In this document: positions 8,905 through 16,973 of the stretch, piece by piece | How the letters are laid out: every line of letters starts with the position of its first letter | How positions within the stretch are numbered: position 1 is the stretch's first letter | Source of the DNA: Archaeoglobus sp. JdFR-27 | GTDB lineage: Archaea; Halobacteriota; Archaeoglobi; Archaeoglobales; Archaeoglobaceae | Assembly: GCA_002011235.1 (NCBI GenBank) | Contig: MTMO01000002.1 | Span: 1 to 64,000, forward strand | Direction: 5' to 3' | DNA length: 64,000 nt | Made by a program: the position numbers and the translations under genes | The notes under the pieces: model-generated | The model's database searches: none | Seen by the model: only the letters and a program-made list of their open reading frames with translations | Told to the model about the DNA's origin: nothing

Positions 8905-9858
8905 ATGGAACTAATGGGTTTAAATTCGGATCTTAAGGATCTTTTCAGAGGAAGCATCCTCGGTGTTGCGATAGGTGATGCCTTAGGAATGCCTACTGAA
9001 GGAATGAAAATTGAAGAGATAACGGAGACTTACGGATACATTGAGGATTTCTTTCCATCGCCTCTTGGAGACCTAAATGCTGGAGAATGGACCGATGATA
9101 CTGAGCAGATGGTAATACTCGCGGAATCCATCGTTGACAGGATATATCTCGATCCAGAAGATTTCACTTCAAAACTAATTTCATGGGCTGAAAATGCCTT
9201 CAAGATTCGAACAGGCCCAACAACAAGACAGGCATTGAGAAATCTCCTTCGTGGTGCATCTTGGGATAGGGCTGGAGTCGATTCAGCCACATGTGGGGCT
9301 GCTATGAGAGTGGCTCCCATCGGTCTAGTTTATCACTTTAATATCGATCTCGTCGAGAGGTATGCTGCAATCTCAGCTTCGATAACTCATAAAAATCAGT
9401 CTGCGATAGCTGGAGCTGTTGCCGTAGCAACAGCAATTTCCTGCTTAGTTTCAGACTTCAGTGATGAAGAAATGCTATCAGAAGTTGTTTCAAGAACAAG
9501 GAAATACGATAAACTGATATCAGAGAAAATAGAATACTCTGAGGAGATAAAAAATGAGGGGCTAGAGTATGCCGTTGAAAAACTTGGTAACTCGATTATG
9601 ACTTGGGATGTTGTTCCAATGGCATTTTACTGCTTTTTCTCATCTGATAATTTCAGTGATGCTGTTAAAAAAGGGGCTAATGCTGGTGGAGATACAGATT
9701 CCATAGCTGCTATCGCTGGAGGAATTTCTGGTGCGAAGTTCGGCGAAAATTCAATCCCAGATAAGTGGAAAAATAAAGTTAAAGATTCCTCATACCTTAT
9801 CGAGCTTGCAGATCTTTTGTATGTAACTCACATGAAAATTGTGACACTTTCACCTTGA
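8905..9858 (+). CDS. ADP-ribosylglycohydrolase family protein (DraG-like)
   Basis: A 317-aa protein of the dinuclear-metal ADP-ribosylglycohydrolase family, which removes ADP-ribose from proteins or small molecules. Metal-ligand motifs are visible in order: GDALGMPTEG, WTDDTEQM and GGDTDSIAAIAGG. The family includes DraG, which reactivates the nitrogenase iron protein. A NifH-like gene lies 5.6 kb upstream, but there is no DraT and no operon link, so a specific DraG role is only a thought. It begins 21 bases after the aminotransferase, in an AT-rich spacer containing TTTTTAAAA that suits its own promoter. Confidence 0.88.
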   Translation: MELMGLNSDLKDLFRGSILGVAIGDALGMPTEGMKIEEITETYGYIEDFFPSPLGDLNAGEWTDDTEQMVILAESIVDRIYLDPEDFTSKLISWAENAFKIRTGPTTRQALRNLLRGASWDRAGVDSATCGAAMRVAPIGLVYHFNIDLVERYAAISASITHKNQSAIAGAVAVATAISCLVSDFSDEEMLSEVVSRTRKYDKLISEKIEYSEEIKNEGLEYAVEKLGNSIMTWDVVPMAFYCFFSSDNFSDAVKKGANAGGDTDSIAAIAGGISGAKFGENSIPDKWKNKVKDSSYLIELADLLYVTHMKIVTLSP

Positions 9859-9911
9859 ATAATCAAACAATTCATTTATTTTAGACATTTATTTTAGATA
9901 TTTTAGAAATT

Positions 9912-10853
9912 CTAGGAATTATCTTTTTGAAATTTCATTTTAATGTATTCAAACGCAGAATTAGCCGCCACTGCACCATCTCCGCAAGCTGTTATAGCTT
10001 GCTTAAGAGGATTATCACAACAATCACCGGCAGCAAAAACCCCTGGAACGTTTGTTTCCTGTTTTTTATTTACCTTAATATAACCTCTCGAATCCCTCTC
10101 AACACCCAGATCGGATACGATATCCGTTGCAGGTGTGATTCCAATTGCAATAAAAACTGCACTCACATCCATAGAAAATTCCTTATTTTCAACTTTGTTA
10201 TAGAGCACTATCCTTTCCACAACTTCATTCCCTTCTATCTTCACAGGTACGGAATTCCAAATCACTGGAATTTTTCTACTGAAAAACTCACTTTGATATG
10301 CTTTATCGGCCCTGAGTTCATCTCTTCTGTGGATAAGCATTACATCACAACCGATCTCCTTAAGGTAGATTGCCTCCTCCACGGCAGTGTTCCCTCCACC
10401 AATCACAGCAACCTTTTTCCCTCTGAAGAAATTGCCGTCACATGTTGCACAGTAGCTAACTCCTTTACCTACAAATTCCTTTTCACCGGGGATTCCGATC
10501 TCTCTATGCCTTCCTCCTGTTGCTATAATCACCGCTTTAGCATCATACGTATTTAAATCGGTTTTTATGGTGAAGTGTTCTCCATTCTTTGTTATCTTTT
10601 CAACATTCTCGAATTTGTGGATAGCCCCAAATTTCGTAGCTTGTTCTTTCATTTTTTGAAGTAACTCAAATCCATTCCCTCCAAATCCTGGAAAATTCTC
10701 TATTACGGGGGTTAAAGTAAGCTGTGAAACGGGGTCTACAGTCTCAAAAAAAGCCACTTTTAATCCATACCGCACTCCATAAATTGCGGCTGTAGCGCCC
10801 GCTGGACCGGCTCCGACGATTATGAGATCAAATTGCTCTCTTTCATCTCCCAT
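9912..10853 (-). CDS. trxB: Thioredoxin reductase
   Basis: An FAD and NAD(P)H disulfide reductase that keeps thioredoxin or glutaredoxin-like proteins reduced. It has an N-terminal Rossmann motif (LIIVGAGPAGATAA), the redox pair in CATCDGNFF, a second nucleotide motif (VAVIGGGNTAVEEA) and the C-terminal FAD motif VFAAGDCCDNPLKQ. The track opens at a GTG (10862). GAGGTG is placed six bases before an ATG at 10853 (MGDEREQ), so I use that start, giving 313 aa. It is convergent with the DraG-like gene. Complete and unremarkable. Confidence 0.93.
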   Translation of the reverse strand: MGDEREQFDLIIVGAGPAGATAAIYGVRYGLKVAFFETVDPVSQLTLTPVIENFPGFGGNGFELLQKMKEQATKFGAIHKFENVEKITKNGEHFTIKTDLNTYDAKAVIIATGGRHREIGIPGEKEFVGKGVSYCATCDGNFFRGKKVAVIGGGNTAVEEAIYLKEIGCDVMLIHRRDELRADKAYQSEFFSRKIPVIWNSVPVKIEGNEVVERIVLYNKVENKEFSMDVSAVFIAIGITPATDIVSDLGVERDSRGYIKVNKKQETNVPGVFAAGDCCDNPLKQAITACGDGAVAANSAFEYIKMKFQKDNS

Positions 10854-10862
10854 CGAATCCAC

Positions 10863-11637
10863 CTCTATTTCTCTGGGCTTCTATTTAACTTCTTATAGGG
10901 ATTTAAATTGTTTTCTCTCCAAATTTTTTGCTCACTTTAAAACCCCCTTATTTTTTCACTTTTACGGTCAATTTTTACACAATCGATCTTCTAATTATCT
11001 AATGAATATAATAGTTATACATAGTTTTTATCTATTTTATCAATTTGCTAAAAAATTATTACAATATTTTTTATAATAAATTTTAAGTTTAATTAAATTA
11101 TATTCTATTATATTCTTTGTTAAATTTATATCTGGTATAATATGTAAATACATCCATAATATTATTTCACGATTTATGTAATAAAAATTTTTCGGTGTCT
11201 CTAAATTTTAATGAGCTGGGATGTAACCTGTTCCATAATAGCTATGAATATGGGGTTCTTCATGCAAAAAGGGGGGATTAACTGCAAAAATACCTATGGT
11301 TGTTAAATTTTGTTCAATCTTATACTAATCTATCACATAAATGATGTAATAGTGGAAATTTTAACTCAAATCCAATCCAATTCAGTTTGATTAATTTTAA
11401 ACATTTTTATTTTATTTTATGAAATCATTAATTAAATAATAATATGAGTTGATAAACTCAATAGCATATTAAATGAAATTAAAAAATATTAAAAGATTAA
11501 ATTATCAAATAAATTTAAACATTTTTATTAAAAATTAAGTAATATCAATATTATAAAATAGAGTGAAAGTTAGTCTTTGACAAAGTTTGAAAGTGAGTGA
11601 AAAAGAAAAAAATATTAGAAATTATATATTAAAAATA
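10863..11637. other. Long, very AT-rich intergenic region
   Basis: About 775 bases between trxB and a membrane protein with no credible ORF, and much richer in A and T than its surroundings. A TAAACATTTTTATT sequence occurs at about 11398 and again at about 11517. There is an isolated GC-rich patch around 11210-11300. I see no tRNA, origin-recognition-box consensus or CRISPR-like repeat. It may hold promoters on both sides, an unrecognised small RNA, or a replication or DNA-unwinding element. Confidence 0.4.
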
Positions 11638-12048
11638 TTATTTTGTAGCATCACTTTTTAAGGAGGCTTGGTATGAGTCTGAAAAGTACGATTTAACATC
11701 TTTTTTGAGTAGATATACGATAAAAAGCATCGATACTATAACCACAGCAATGGGTGCAGGTTTTCCGCTAACCGCCCCACCCACGGAACCAATAAACGCA
11801 AAAGCCAGAAGAATCATAGAGGTTGTTCTCGCCCATGGTTTTAAATCCCAGAGTCCTTTAGCGATGTAAATACCAATGCCGCCAGTCCCAATTCCGACGA
11901 GTGAGACCATTAAGGTGTATAACCTATCTAAATCTTCTATAGGTGCAAACAAAAACGTAAGGAAATACAGACCCATACCTATTATAGAGGCCCCAACAAA
12001 CGCAATCAAAGCAGCTAAAATCAAAACTCCTATTGGCTTATTCATCAA
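11638..12048 (-). CDS. Hypothetical membrane protein, four helices
   Basis: A 136-aa protein with four hydrophobic segments (about residues 7-32, 45-66, 72-92 and 97-115) and a short charged tail (KKDVKSYFSDS) likely in the cytoplasm. It begins MMNKPIGVLILAALIAFVGA. The layout resembles small DUF-type membrane proteins of archaea, but I cannot name the family. It is divergent from the GYD protein, and the 110-bp spacer holds AT-rich promoter sequence for both. Confidence 0.7.
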   Translation of the reverse strand: MMNKPIGVLILAALIAFVGASIIGMGLYFLTFLFAPIEDLDRLYTLMVSLVGIGTGGIGIYIAKGLWDLKPWARTTSMILLAFAFIGSVGGAVSGKPAPIAVVIVSMLFIVYLLKKDVKSYFSDSYQASLKSDATK

Positions 12049-12171
12049 AAGATTTTCAGAGAATTTGTATTATTTAAACTTGCGGTTTTTGAGATGTCAA
12101 AATTTATTTTGGTATCTTTGTAAAATTCAAAATAATTAAATATTAAAAAAGTAAGAGAGTTGTGTGGTAAA

Positions 12172-12462
12172 ATGGGCAAGTACGTTATCCTATCTAGGTT
12201 AACGGATGAGGGTGCAATAACCCTGAAGGAACATCCAGATCGGGTTAAAGAAGTTAACGAAGAGCTTGAAAAAATGGGGGTTAAAGTGCTGGAACAATAT
12301 CTGGTTCTCGGAAACTACGACTTTGTGAATATAGTGGAAGCTGAAAGTGATGTTGTGGTTGCAAAAGCCATGACGGAGCTCGCATCAAGGGGTACAGTAA
12401 GAACGATTACGATGCCCGCCGTTCCAGTTGATGAATTCATTGAGCAATTAAAAAAAGGCTAA
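12172..12462 (+). CDS. GYD-domain protein
   Basis: A 96-aa protein of the GYD domain family, a small ferredoxin-like alpha/beta fold of uncertain role found in many archaea and bacteria. The name-giving motif appears as LGNYDFVNIVEAESD, preceded by YVILSRLTDEGA. The track begins at a TTG (12160), but the ATG at 12172 (MGKYVILSRL) gives the usual family N-terminus. It is monocistronic, with an 80-bp AT-rich spacer before rfcS. No catalytic residues can be assigned. Confidence 0.82.
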   Translation: MGKYVILSRLTDEGAITLKEHPDRVKEVNEELEKMGVKVLEQYLVLGNYDFVNIVEAESDVVVAKAMTELASRGTVRTITMPAVPVDEFIEQLKKG

Positions 12463-12544
12463 ACTAACTAAGCTAAATAAGAACCTAACTAAAATTAATC
12501 AAAGAATGCAAATTTTTTAATACATTTCTGATTTTTTTTAAACA

Positions 12545-13531
12545 ATGCTTGAATCTGAAATTTGGGTAGAAAAGTATAGACCACGAACTCTCAATGAAAT
12601 CGTAGGACAGGACAATATTGTACAAAGACTGAAAGGTTACGTTACTCAAAAAAATATCCCACATCTTCTCTTTTCGGGTCCTCCAGGAACAGGAAAGACA
12701 GCTTCAGCCATCGCCCTTACAAGGGACCTTTTTGGAGAAAGATGGAGAGATAACTTCATTGAAATGAACGCAAGCGATGAGCGAGGAATAGATGTTGTAA
12801 GGCACAAGATAAAGGAGTTTGCCAGAACGGCTCCTATCGGAGGGGCCCCATTCAAGATAATATTTCTTGATGAAGCCGATGCTTTAACTCCTGACGCTCA
12901 GGCTGCTCTCAGAAGAACAATGGAGATGTATTCGAGGATATGTAGATTTATCTTAAGTTGTAATTACGTCAGTAGGATTATCGAACCAATCCAGAGCAGA
13001 TGTGCTGTTTTTAAGTTCAGACCGATTTCTGAGGAGGCCATGAAAGCTAAGCTCAAAGAAATTGCAGAAAAGGAGAACCTAAAGATTACAGAAGACGGGT
13101 TAAATGCTCTGATCTATGTTGCAGGAGGGGATTTTCGAAAAGCAATCAACGCTTTGCAGGGAGCGGCTGCCTTTGGAGAAAAAATTGATGCTGAAGCGAT
13201 ATTTCAGATAACTGCAACTGCGAGACCTGAAGAGTTAAGAGATGTTCTTGATCTAGCTTTAAATGGAAACTTCCTCGAGGCAAGGAGCACACTTGAAAAA
13301 CTACTTGTTGAATACGGAATGTCAGGAGAGGATGTGGTAAACCAGCTTTTCAGAGAAATAATTTCCTCCAATTTCGATGAAAAACTGAAGGTGATTCTCA
13401 TTGACAAACTTGGCGAAGTAGATTTTCGTCTTACAGAGGGCTCAAATGAACGAATTCAGTTAGATGCCTATCTCGCATATCTTTCTACACTTTTCAGCAA
13501 AAAAAAGAAGGCTGAAAGGAGCGAGGATTAA
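12545..13531 (+). CDS. rfcS: Replication factor C small subunit
   Basis: The clamp-loader small subunit that, with RfcL, loads PCNA onto primed DNA. The 328-aa length is typical. The AAA+ motifs are intact: ESEIWVEKYRPRTLNEIVGQ at the N-terminus, Walker A GPPGTGKT, Walker B LDEADAL, and the SRC arginine-finger motif in PIQSRCAVF. The sequence reads straight through the position where intein-containing homologues carry an insertion. RfcL is not in the window. A TATA-like AT stretch directly precedes the ATG, so leaderless expression is likely. Confidence 0.96.
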   Translation: MLESEIWVEKYRPRTLNEIVGQDNIVQRLKGYVTQKNIPHLLFSGPPGTGKTASAIALTRDLFGERWRDNFIEMNASDERGIDVVRHKIKEFARTAPIGGAPFKIIFLDEADALTPDAQAALRRTMEMYSRICRFILSCNYVSRIIEPIQSRCAVFKFRPISEEAMKAKLKEIAEKENLKITEDGLNALIYVAGGDFRKAINALQGAAAFGEKIDAEAIFQITATARPEELRDVLDLALNGNFLEARSTLEKLLVEYGMSGEDVVNQLFREIISSNFDEKLKVILIDKLGEVDFRLTEGSNERIQLDAYLAYLSTLFSKKKKAERSED

Positions 13532-13591
13532 AAAGGTAAAAATTCTATACAGTTGAGATAATTATGCAAAACCAAGTTGAGCGGGATTGAC

Positions 13592-14321
13592 ATGGACTCT
13601 AATCAGTTTGAGACAATTATTTTTAAAAAGGAAAAAGGGCTTGCAAGGATTATCTTCAATCAGCCTAAATATCACAATTCGATCAGTCTAAAAATGACGG
13701 ATGAGTTTGCAGAGGCGTTGAAACTATGTGAGGATAGATCTGTAAGAGTTATAATGATTTCTGGAAACGGTCCAAGCTTTTGTGCGGGTGCGAATGTAAA
13801 AGAATTTCTAGATAATCTTGAAAATTTAAGAAACAAAGATTTCTTTGAAAGACATGGCTCAGTTATCAACTTCGACGTGATAAAAAAGATGAGGGATCTA
13901 CCTAAACCTGTTATTACCTTGCCCAGAGGATTTACATTTGGTGCCGGTTTTAGTATCGTTCTGGCTTCCGATTACGCGATAGCCTCCGAGGACACAATCT
14001 TTTTTGGAGGGTTTATTCGCCTTGGACTCAGCCCCGATATTGGAATATCGTATTTCCTCCCAAGACATGTAGGTATAAAGAGGGCTTTTTGAGCTGATGT
14101 CCTTCGGAGAGACTTTTGGTGCCAGAAGGGCATATGAGCTTGGGATAGTAAATGAGGTCGTAAAGCCGGAAGAGCTTGAGGGGAGGGGTAAAAAGGTTGC
14201 TGAAAGGTATCTAAAAGCACCAAAAGAGGCTGTGGCAAGAATAAAGCAACTAATAAACATTGCATTCGAAAATACTTTGGAAAAGCATCTTGAAATTGAA
14301 ATGGGTCATACTCATCAGTGA
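13592..14321 (+). pseudogene. Enoyl-CoA hydratase/isomerase family protein, frameshifted and short at the C-terminus
   Basis: Two ORFs (13577-14092 and 14097-14321) join as one crotonase if a T is removed from the T5 run at 14087-14091, giving KRAFELMSFGETFGA. Crotonase features include the oxyanion-hole region SFCAGANVKEF and the second glycine-rich loop FTFGAGFSIV. The acidic catalytic residue region is less clear. After LEKHLEIEMGHTHQ it stops, about 40-50 residues before the family's usual C-terminus, and lies 58 bp from the left attachment repeat. It may be a true pseudogene whose 3' end decayed near a recombination hotspot, or a base-call artefact plus a naturally short end. The ATG at 13592 is preferred over the TTG at 13577. 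Confidence 0.7.
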
Positions 14322-14378
14322 GCATTGTCTCAAATAACTGATACTTACCTTATTTACACCAAGTTCTAAACATAAGCA

Positions 14379-14424
14379 TAAGCCGCCGGCGGGATTTGAA
14401 CCCGCGACCTGGTGATTACGAGTC
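14379..14424. repeat. attL: 46-bp repeat of the tRNA-Thr 3' half
   Basis: Identical over 46 bases to 26731-26776. It covers the tRNA 3' end back to the anticodon loop. On this side the tRNA is not completed (after GAGTC the sequence continues GTATTT), so this is the leftover half created by integration. It also encodes TRNHQVAGSNPAGGL within the integrase reading frame. Confidence 0.93.
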
Positions 14425-14543
14425 GTATTTGGATTTTTAAGCTCTAGCAGTGCTTTTTCAACAAGTTTGGAAACATTTATCTTGTTTTTCTTAGCAAACT
14501 CAAGCAAATCAGCATCAATATATATGCAACTCCTCTTTTTCAT
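14379..14543 (-). pseudogene. int: N-terminal part of the split integrase (RHH domain)
   Basis: Begins at ATG 14543 with SD GGAGAG and a TATATAAAT box upstream. Residues 1-40 (KKRSCIYIDADLLEFAKKNK onward) look like a ribbon-helix-helix DNA-binding unit. The frame enters the att repeat as TTRNHQVAGSNPAGG and then runs into host DNA, stopping at 14250. In the excised circle it would continue directly into the recombinase part at 26732-25876, giving about 339 aa. So this is half of one gene, not an independent protein. The RHH fusion is unlike the N-terminus of SSV1 integrase as I recall it. Confidence 0.85.
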
Positions 14544-14941
14544 TTTTATCTCTCCGAATAAATTTATATAAAGCCATTTAAAGCAGCTAAACTACCTCAA
14601 CCCCCCACCTGCCGCTCACCGCTCAGGAAAGAATTAAATCCAACTTACTTAACAGTTATGATTTGTCAAGAATCGTCAAGATTCAAACCAATCGACTATG
14701 CTCAAACTGGCCCAAAACCGCACAACCGCCTAAAATCTCTTTTCCTCAGGTCGTACAATCCGCTTATGAGACAGCTGATACTCTTGCCGCTTTGCTGTTA
14801 TCTCTGCGAGCATTATCTCGAGGCTGTAGACGAGGCCTACTGCAAACTCTTAGACACCACAACAACCCCAATAGCTGTTTGTAGCAAATTCGCTCTGACG
14901 AAGAAGTTTGACAAAGAAGTTCTCCATAGTAAAAATTAGCT
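14544..14941. other. Left end of the element, no confident gene
   Basis: About 400 bases. The part next to 14543 holds the integrase promoter on the minus strand (TATATAAAT near 14567). The track lists overlapping ORFs on both strands (14658-14939, 14663-14884, 14764-15060), but they have no ribosome site and low-complexity or Cys/Ser-rich composition, and they contradict each other. I call none of them. Confidence 0.4.
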
Positions 14942-15238
14942 TTAATCAATCCATTCGATCCTAATCCGCCGCCTGAGCATCTTTCTCTTGGATCCAACCC
15001 TCTTGGATCCAAAGCATCTTCGAGACTCGAACCACAGCCATGACTCAGGATCCTCAACAACTAGTGAAGTGAGCCAAATCTTTCTCCCGCATTCAGGACA
15101 GCAAACGGTCGCCATTTCTTCGATTTCTTCTTTTGAATAGTGCATGAGAGTCAGATTGATGCTCGGCCGGAACCAGTCTTCGTAAACAGTCCTACAGCGA
15201 GGACATTTCACCTTGACTTTCTGAGGGGGCATGGTCAT
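14942..15238 (-). CDS. Small zinc-ribbon protein
   Basis: A protein of up to 98 aa with two cysteine pairs, KCPRCRTVYEDWFRPS and CCPECGRKIWLTS, spaced as in a zinc ribbon, followed by a very basic C-terminus (KRVGSKRKMLRRRIRIEW). The start may be ATG 15238 or ATG 15232 (MPPQKVKVKCPRC). The combination suggests nucleic-acid binding. I do not know a named family. It is the last gene of the minus-strand group at the left end of the element. Confidence 0.65.
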   Translation of the reverse strand: MTMPPQKVKVKCPRCRTVYEDWFRPSINLTLMHYSKEEIEEMATVCCPECGRKIWLTSLVVEDPESWLWFESRRCFGSKRVGSKRKMLRRRIRIEWID

Positions 15239-15317
15239 GTTTTCAACCTCAATTCATTCTCAAATAATCTCGGCTTGAATCCAAATAAATCTTGGGGAAA
15301 GAAAACAAGAGAAAAAA

Positions 15318-15476
15318 TTAAAAACTTCTCAATTTTTTAACAACTTCCTGAAAGAGCTTTTCTTTAATCCTGCTAAGCTCCTCGACATCGACCTCTATGG
15401 CTGCAAACTTCGTTCTTGCTGTTTCAAGGGCCTGAAATCCTTCCGAGGCTATTTCAAGCAGTCTAAACTTGTTCAT
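15318..15476 (-). CDS. Small helical protein, 52 aa (not in the ORF track)
   Basis: MNKFRLLEIASEGFQ onward, a predicted amphipathic helical protein of 52 residues. The ATG overlaps the stop of the upstream 144-aa gene as ATGA, and GGAGG lies just before it, so translational coupling is likely. No motif is recognised. Its charged, heptad-like pattern suggests a partner-binding or regulatory small protein of the element. Confidence 0.65.
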   Translation of the reverse strand: MNKFRLLEIASEGFQALETARTKFAAIEVDVEELSRIKEKLFQEVVKKLRSF

Positions 15477-15907
15477 ATCATCCTCCCTCGAGTTGGAAAG
15501 TAAGCTCTAACGAGATCCACAACCTCTAGGACGCCAAGTGAGTTATCTTCTACTTGGTTGAACCATTCGGCAAATTCAATGAAGACTTGACAAAATTCCT
15601 CCTTAGACAACCTTCGCTCGTATAGAATTTCTGAGCCCCATGCTCCGGTTTCAAGATTATCAGCAAACGCCTCATGCAGCATGTATCTTGGATAACTACT
15701 GAACACCCAGGTCTCCCCAGAGAACTTCTTTCGACTGCCATAGTATTTCTTAACGCAAGCTCCGAATATCAGAAAATACCCATTTACTCTCATATACGTC
15801 GAGTACTCCAAGCCCTCGGAGAAAACCGTTTTGTTGTAGAACTGCGGTTTGCCGTCTCCACGAAAGCCCTTCAGTTCTTTCCTAAATATTTCTTCAACTC
15901 CTCCCAT
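15473..15907 (-). CDS. Hypothetical protein of the element, 144 aa
   Basis: A soluble mixed alpha/beta protein rich in aromatic residues (NKTVFSEGLEYSTYMRVNGY, WVFSSYPRYML), with no signal peptide or membrane helix. I do not recognise it. It is divergently transcribed from the AbrB-type gene at 15985, with which it shares the repeat-rich promoter, and is followed without a gap by the 52-aa gene. The adjacent regulator probably controls it. Confidence 0.65.
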   Translation of the reverse strand: MGGVEEIFRKELKGFRGDGKPQFYNKTVFSEGLEYSTYMRVNGYFLIFGACVKKYYGSRKKFSGETWVFSSYPRYMLHEAFADNLETGAWGSEILYERRLSKEEFCQVFIEFAEWFNQVEDNSLGVLEVVDLVRAYFPTRGRMI

Positions 15908-15916
15908 CCTCTCACT

Positions 15917-15984
15917 TCTTTACTTTCTTTACTTTCTTTACGAACAACAAAGTATTTAAAGTTTTCTTTACAAACTTTACAAAC
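15917..15984. promoter_or_regulatory. Bidirectional promoter with five CTTTAC direct repeats
   Basis: CTTTAC occurs at 15918, 15927 and 15936, each 9 bp apart, then at 15966 and 15975, again 9 bp apart. The two groups flank a TATA-like TATTTAAAG at 15953-15961. The right group overlaps the expected transcription start of the AbrB-type gene (ATG 15985) and the left group faces the 15907 gene. The arrangement suggests cooperative binding by a repressor, probably the AbrB-type protein itself. Confidence 0.6.
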
Positions 15985-16140
15985 ATGGAAAGTAAAGAAA
16001 CTATATTAGACATAGCAAAACTGAGCAAGAAATCGCAGATTACCATTCCCAAAATCGTAAGATTCAAGCTAGATCTGGATCCAGGAGATAGAATCGTCTT
16101 CATTGAGAAAGACGGGGAGGTCTTCATAAGAAAAGCCTAA
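15985..16140 (+). CDS. AbrB/SpoVT-type regulator, 51 aa (not in the ORF track)
   Basis: A 51-aa swapped-hairpin DNA-binding protein. The core reads AKLSKKSQITIPKIVRFKLD followed by PGDRIVFIEKDGEVFIRK, the standard AbrB/MazE pattern. It probably acts as an autorepressor on the CTTTAC repeats next to it. The ATG is about 26-30 bases from the TATA-like box, so leaderless expression is likely. The stop is followed within two bases by the membrane-protein gene, so the pair forms an operon. Confidence 0.85.
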   Translation: MESKETILDIAKLSKKSQITIPKIVRFKLDLDPGDRIVFIEKDGEVFIRKA

Positions 16141-16141
16141 G

Positions 16142-16744
16142 GTGAAAAAAATGGAGGATCAACCTCTAATTCCTCGATTTGTATTATTACTGTTGCTGTT
16201 ACCATTGACCGGGATAATACTAAATTTAATTTTCCTAGTGCCAGATGTCCTTTCAGGTTTGGTATCAAATGTAGTTATAACCGAAATAGGAATTAAAATA
16301 ATGGGAATAATAATTAATGTGGTTTTAATTGTCGTCATATTAATTCAGGCAAGAATTTCTGAACAACAAACCTTATTAATAAGCAGACAAGCCGAATTAG
16401 CTGAAATCGATAAAAAACCGTTTGTAGATATTCAAATTGAAGAGTACCCTAGTAAGAAGCCCTATTGCAGTATACATAACCTATCAAAATATCCAGTTCG
16501 CATTTTGGACATTCACGTTAATGGTGAGTCGATACAACCAACTCTTGATCCTGAGTTTCTTTTAAAAGATAAGCCAATGCGACTAACCACTAAAGTAATT
16601 CCAGTAGACAAAGCAGTTAAAATTGATTTAAACAACTTTCCTAAAAAAATTGAGATTAAAGTTGCCAATCTTCTTTATCGAGATATTTGTTTGGTGTACA
16701 AATATGATGTTAGTAGAGAACAATATGAAGTTGAATCTTGTTAA
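16142..16744 (+). CDS. Membrane-anchored hypothetical protein, 200 aa
   Basis: Two hydrophobic helices near the N-terminus (about residues 13-33 and 50-70), a short helical linker, then a soluble beta-rich domain of about 110 residues. The start is a GTG (KKMEDQPL), which overlaps the SD-like GGTG after the AbrB stop. The layout resembles small phage or host surface-anchored proteins of unknown role. As the co-transcribed partner of a regulator gene it might be a virus-exclusion or toxin-like protein, but this is speculation. Confidence 0.65.
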   Translation: MKKMEDQPLIPRFVLLLLLLPLTGIILNLIFLVPDVLSGLVSNVVITEIGIKIMGIIINVVLIVVILIQARISEQQTLLISRQAELAEIDKKPFVDIQIEEYPSKKPYCSIHNLSKYPVRILDIHVNGESIQPTLDPEFLLKDKPMRLTTKVIPVDKAVKIDLNNFPKKIEIKVANLLYRDICLVYKYDVSREQYEVESC

Positions 16745-16973
16745 AAGCAAATAGATACAACAAAAAGCATTTTAGAGTAGATCGAAAGCGATCGGGTAAA
16801 TGAAATGCCATTCAACCTCTATTCTCCAAAATCGAATTTTATAACCGAGTTTATTTTATTCTCTGACCGGTTCTACTGCGAAAGAAGTATTAGAATATAC
16901 CTAGGCCCTGGATCCAGGCTCAGAGGAAAAAATAGCGAGGTTAAATAAATTTATTCAGGAATGCAGCTATTTT

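Noticed and set aside
9927-10556. 209-aa plus-strand ORF
   Set aside because: Antisense to thioredoxin reductase, rich in Cys, His and Ser, with no family features.
14658-15060. Overlapping ORFs on both strands at the left end of the element
   Set aside because: No start signals, mutually overlapping, composition not protein-like.
15918-15980. CRISPR-like array
   Set aside because: The repeats are 6-9 bp and phased like operators; no repeat-spacer pattern is seen anywhere in the window.
16805-16948. 47-aa plus-strand ORF between the membrane protein and the tape-measure gene
   Set aside because: No ribosome site or motif, and it lies in the 3' spacer of two convergent genes.
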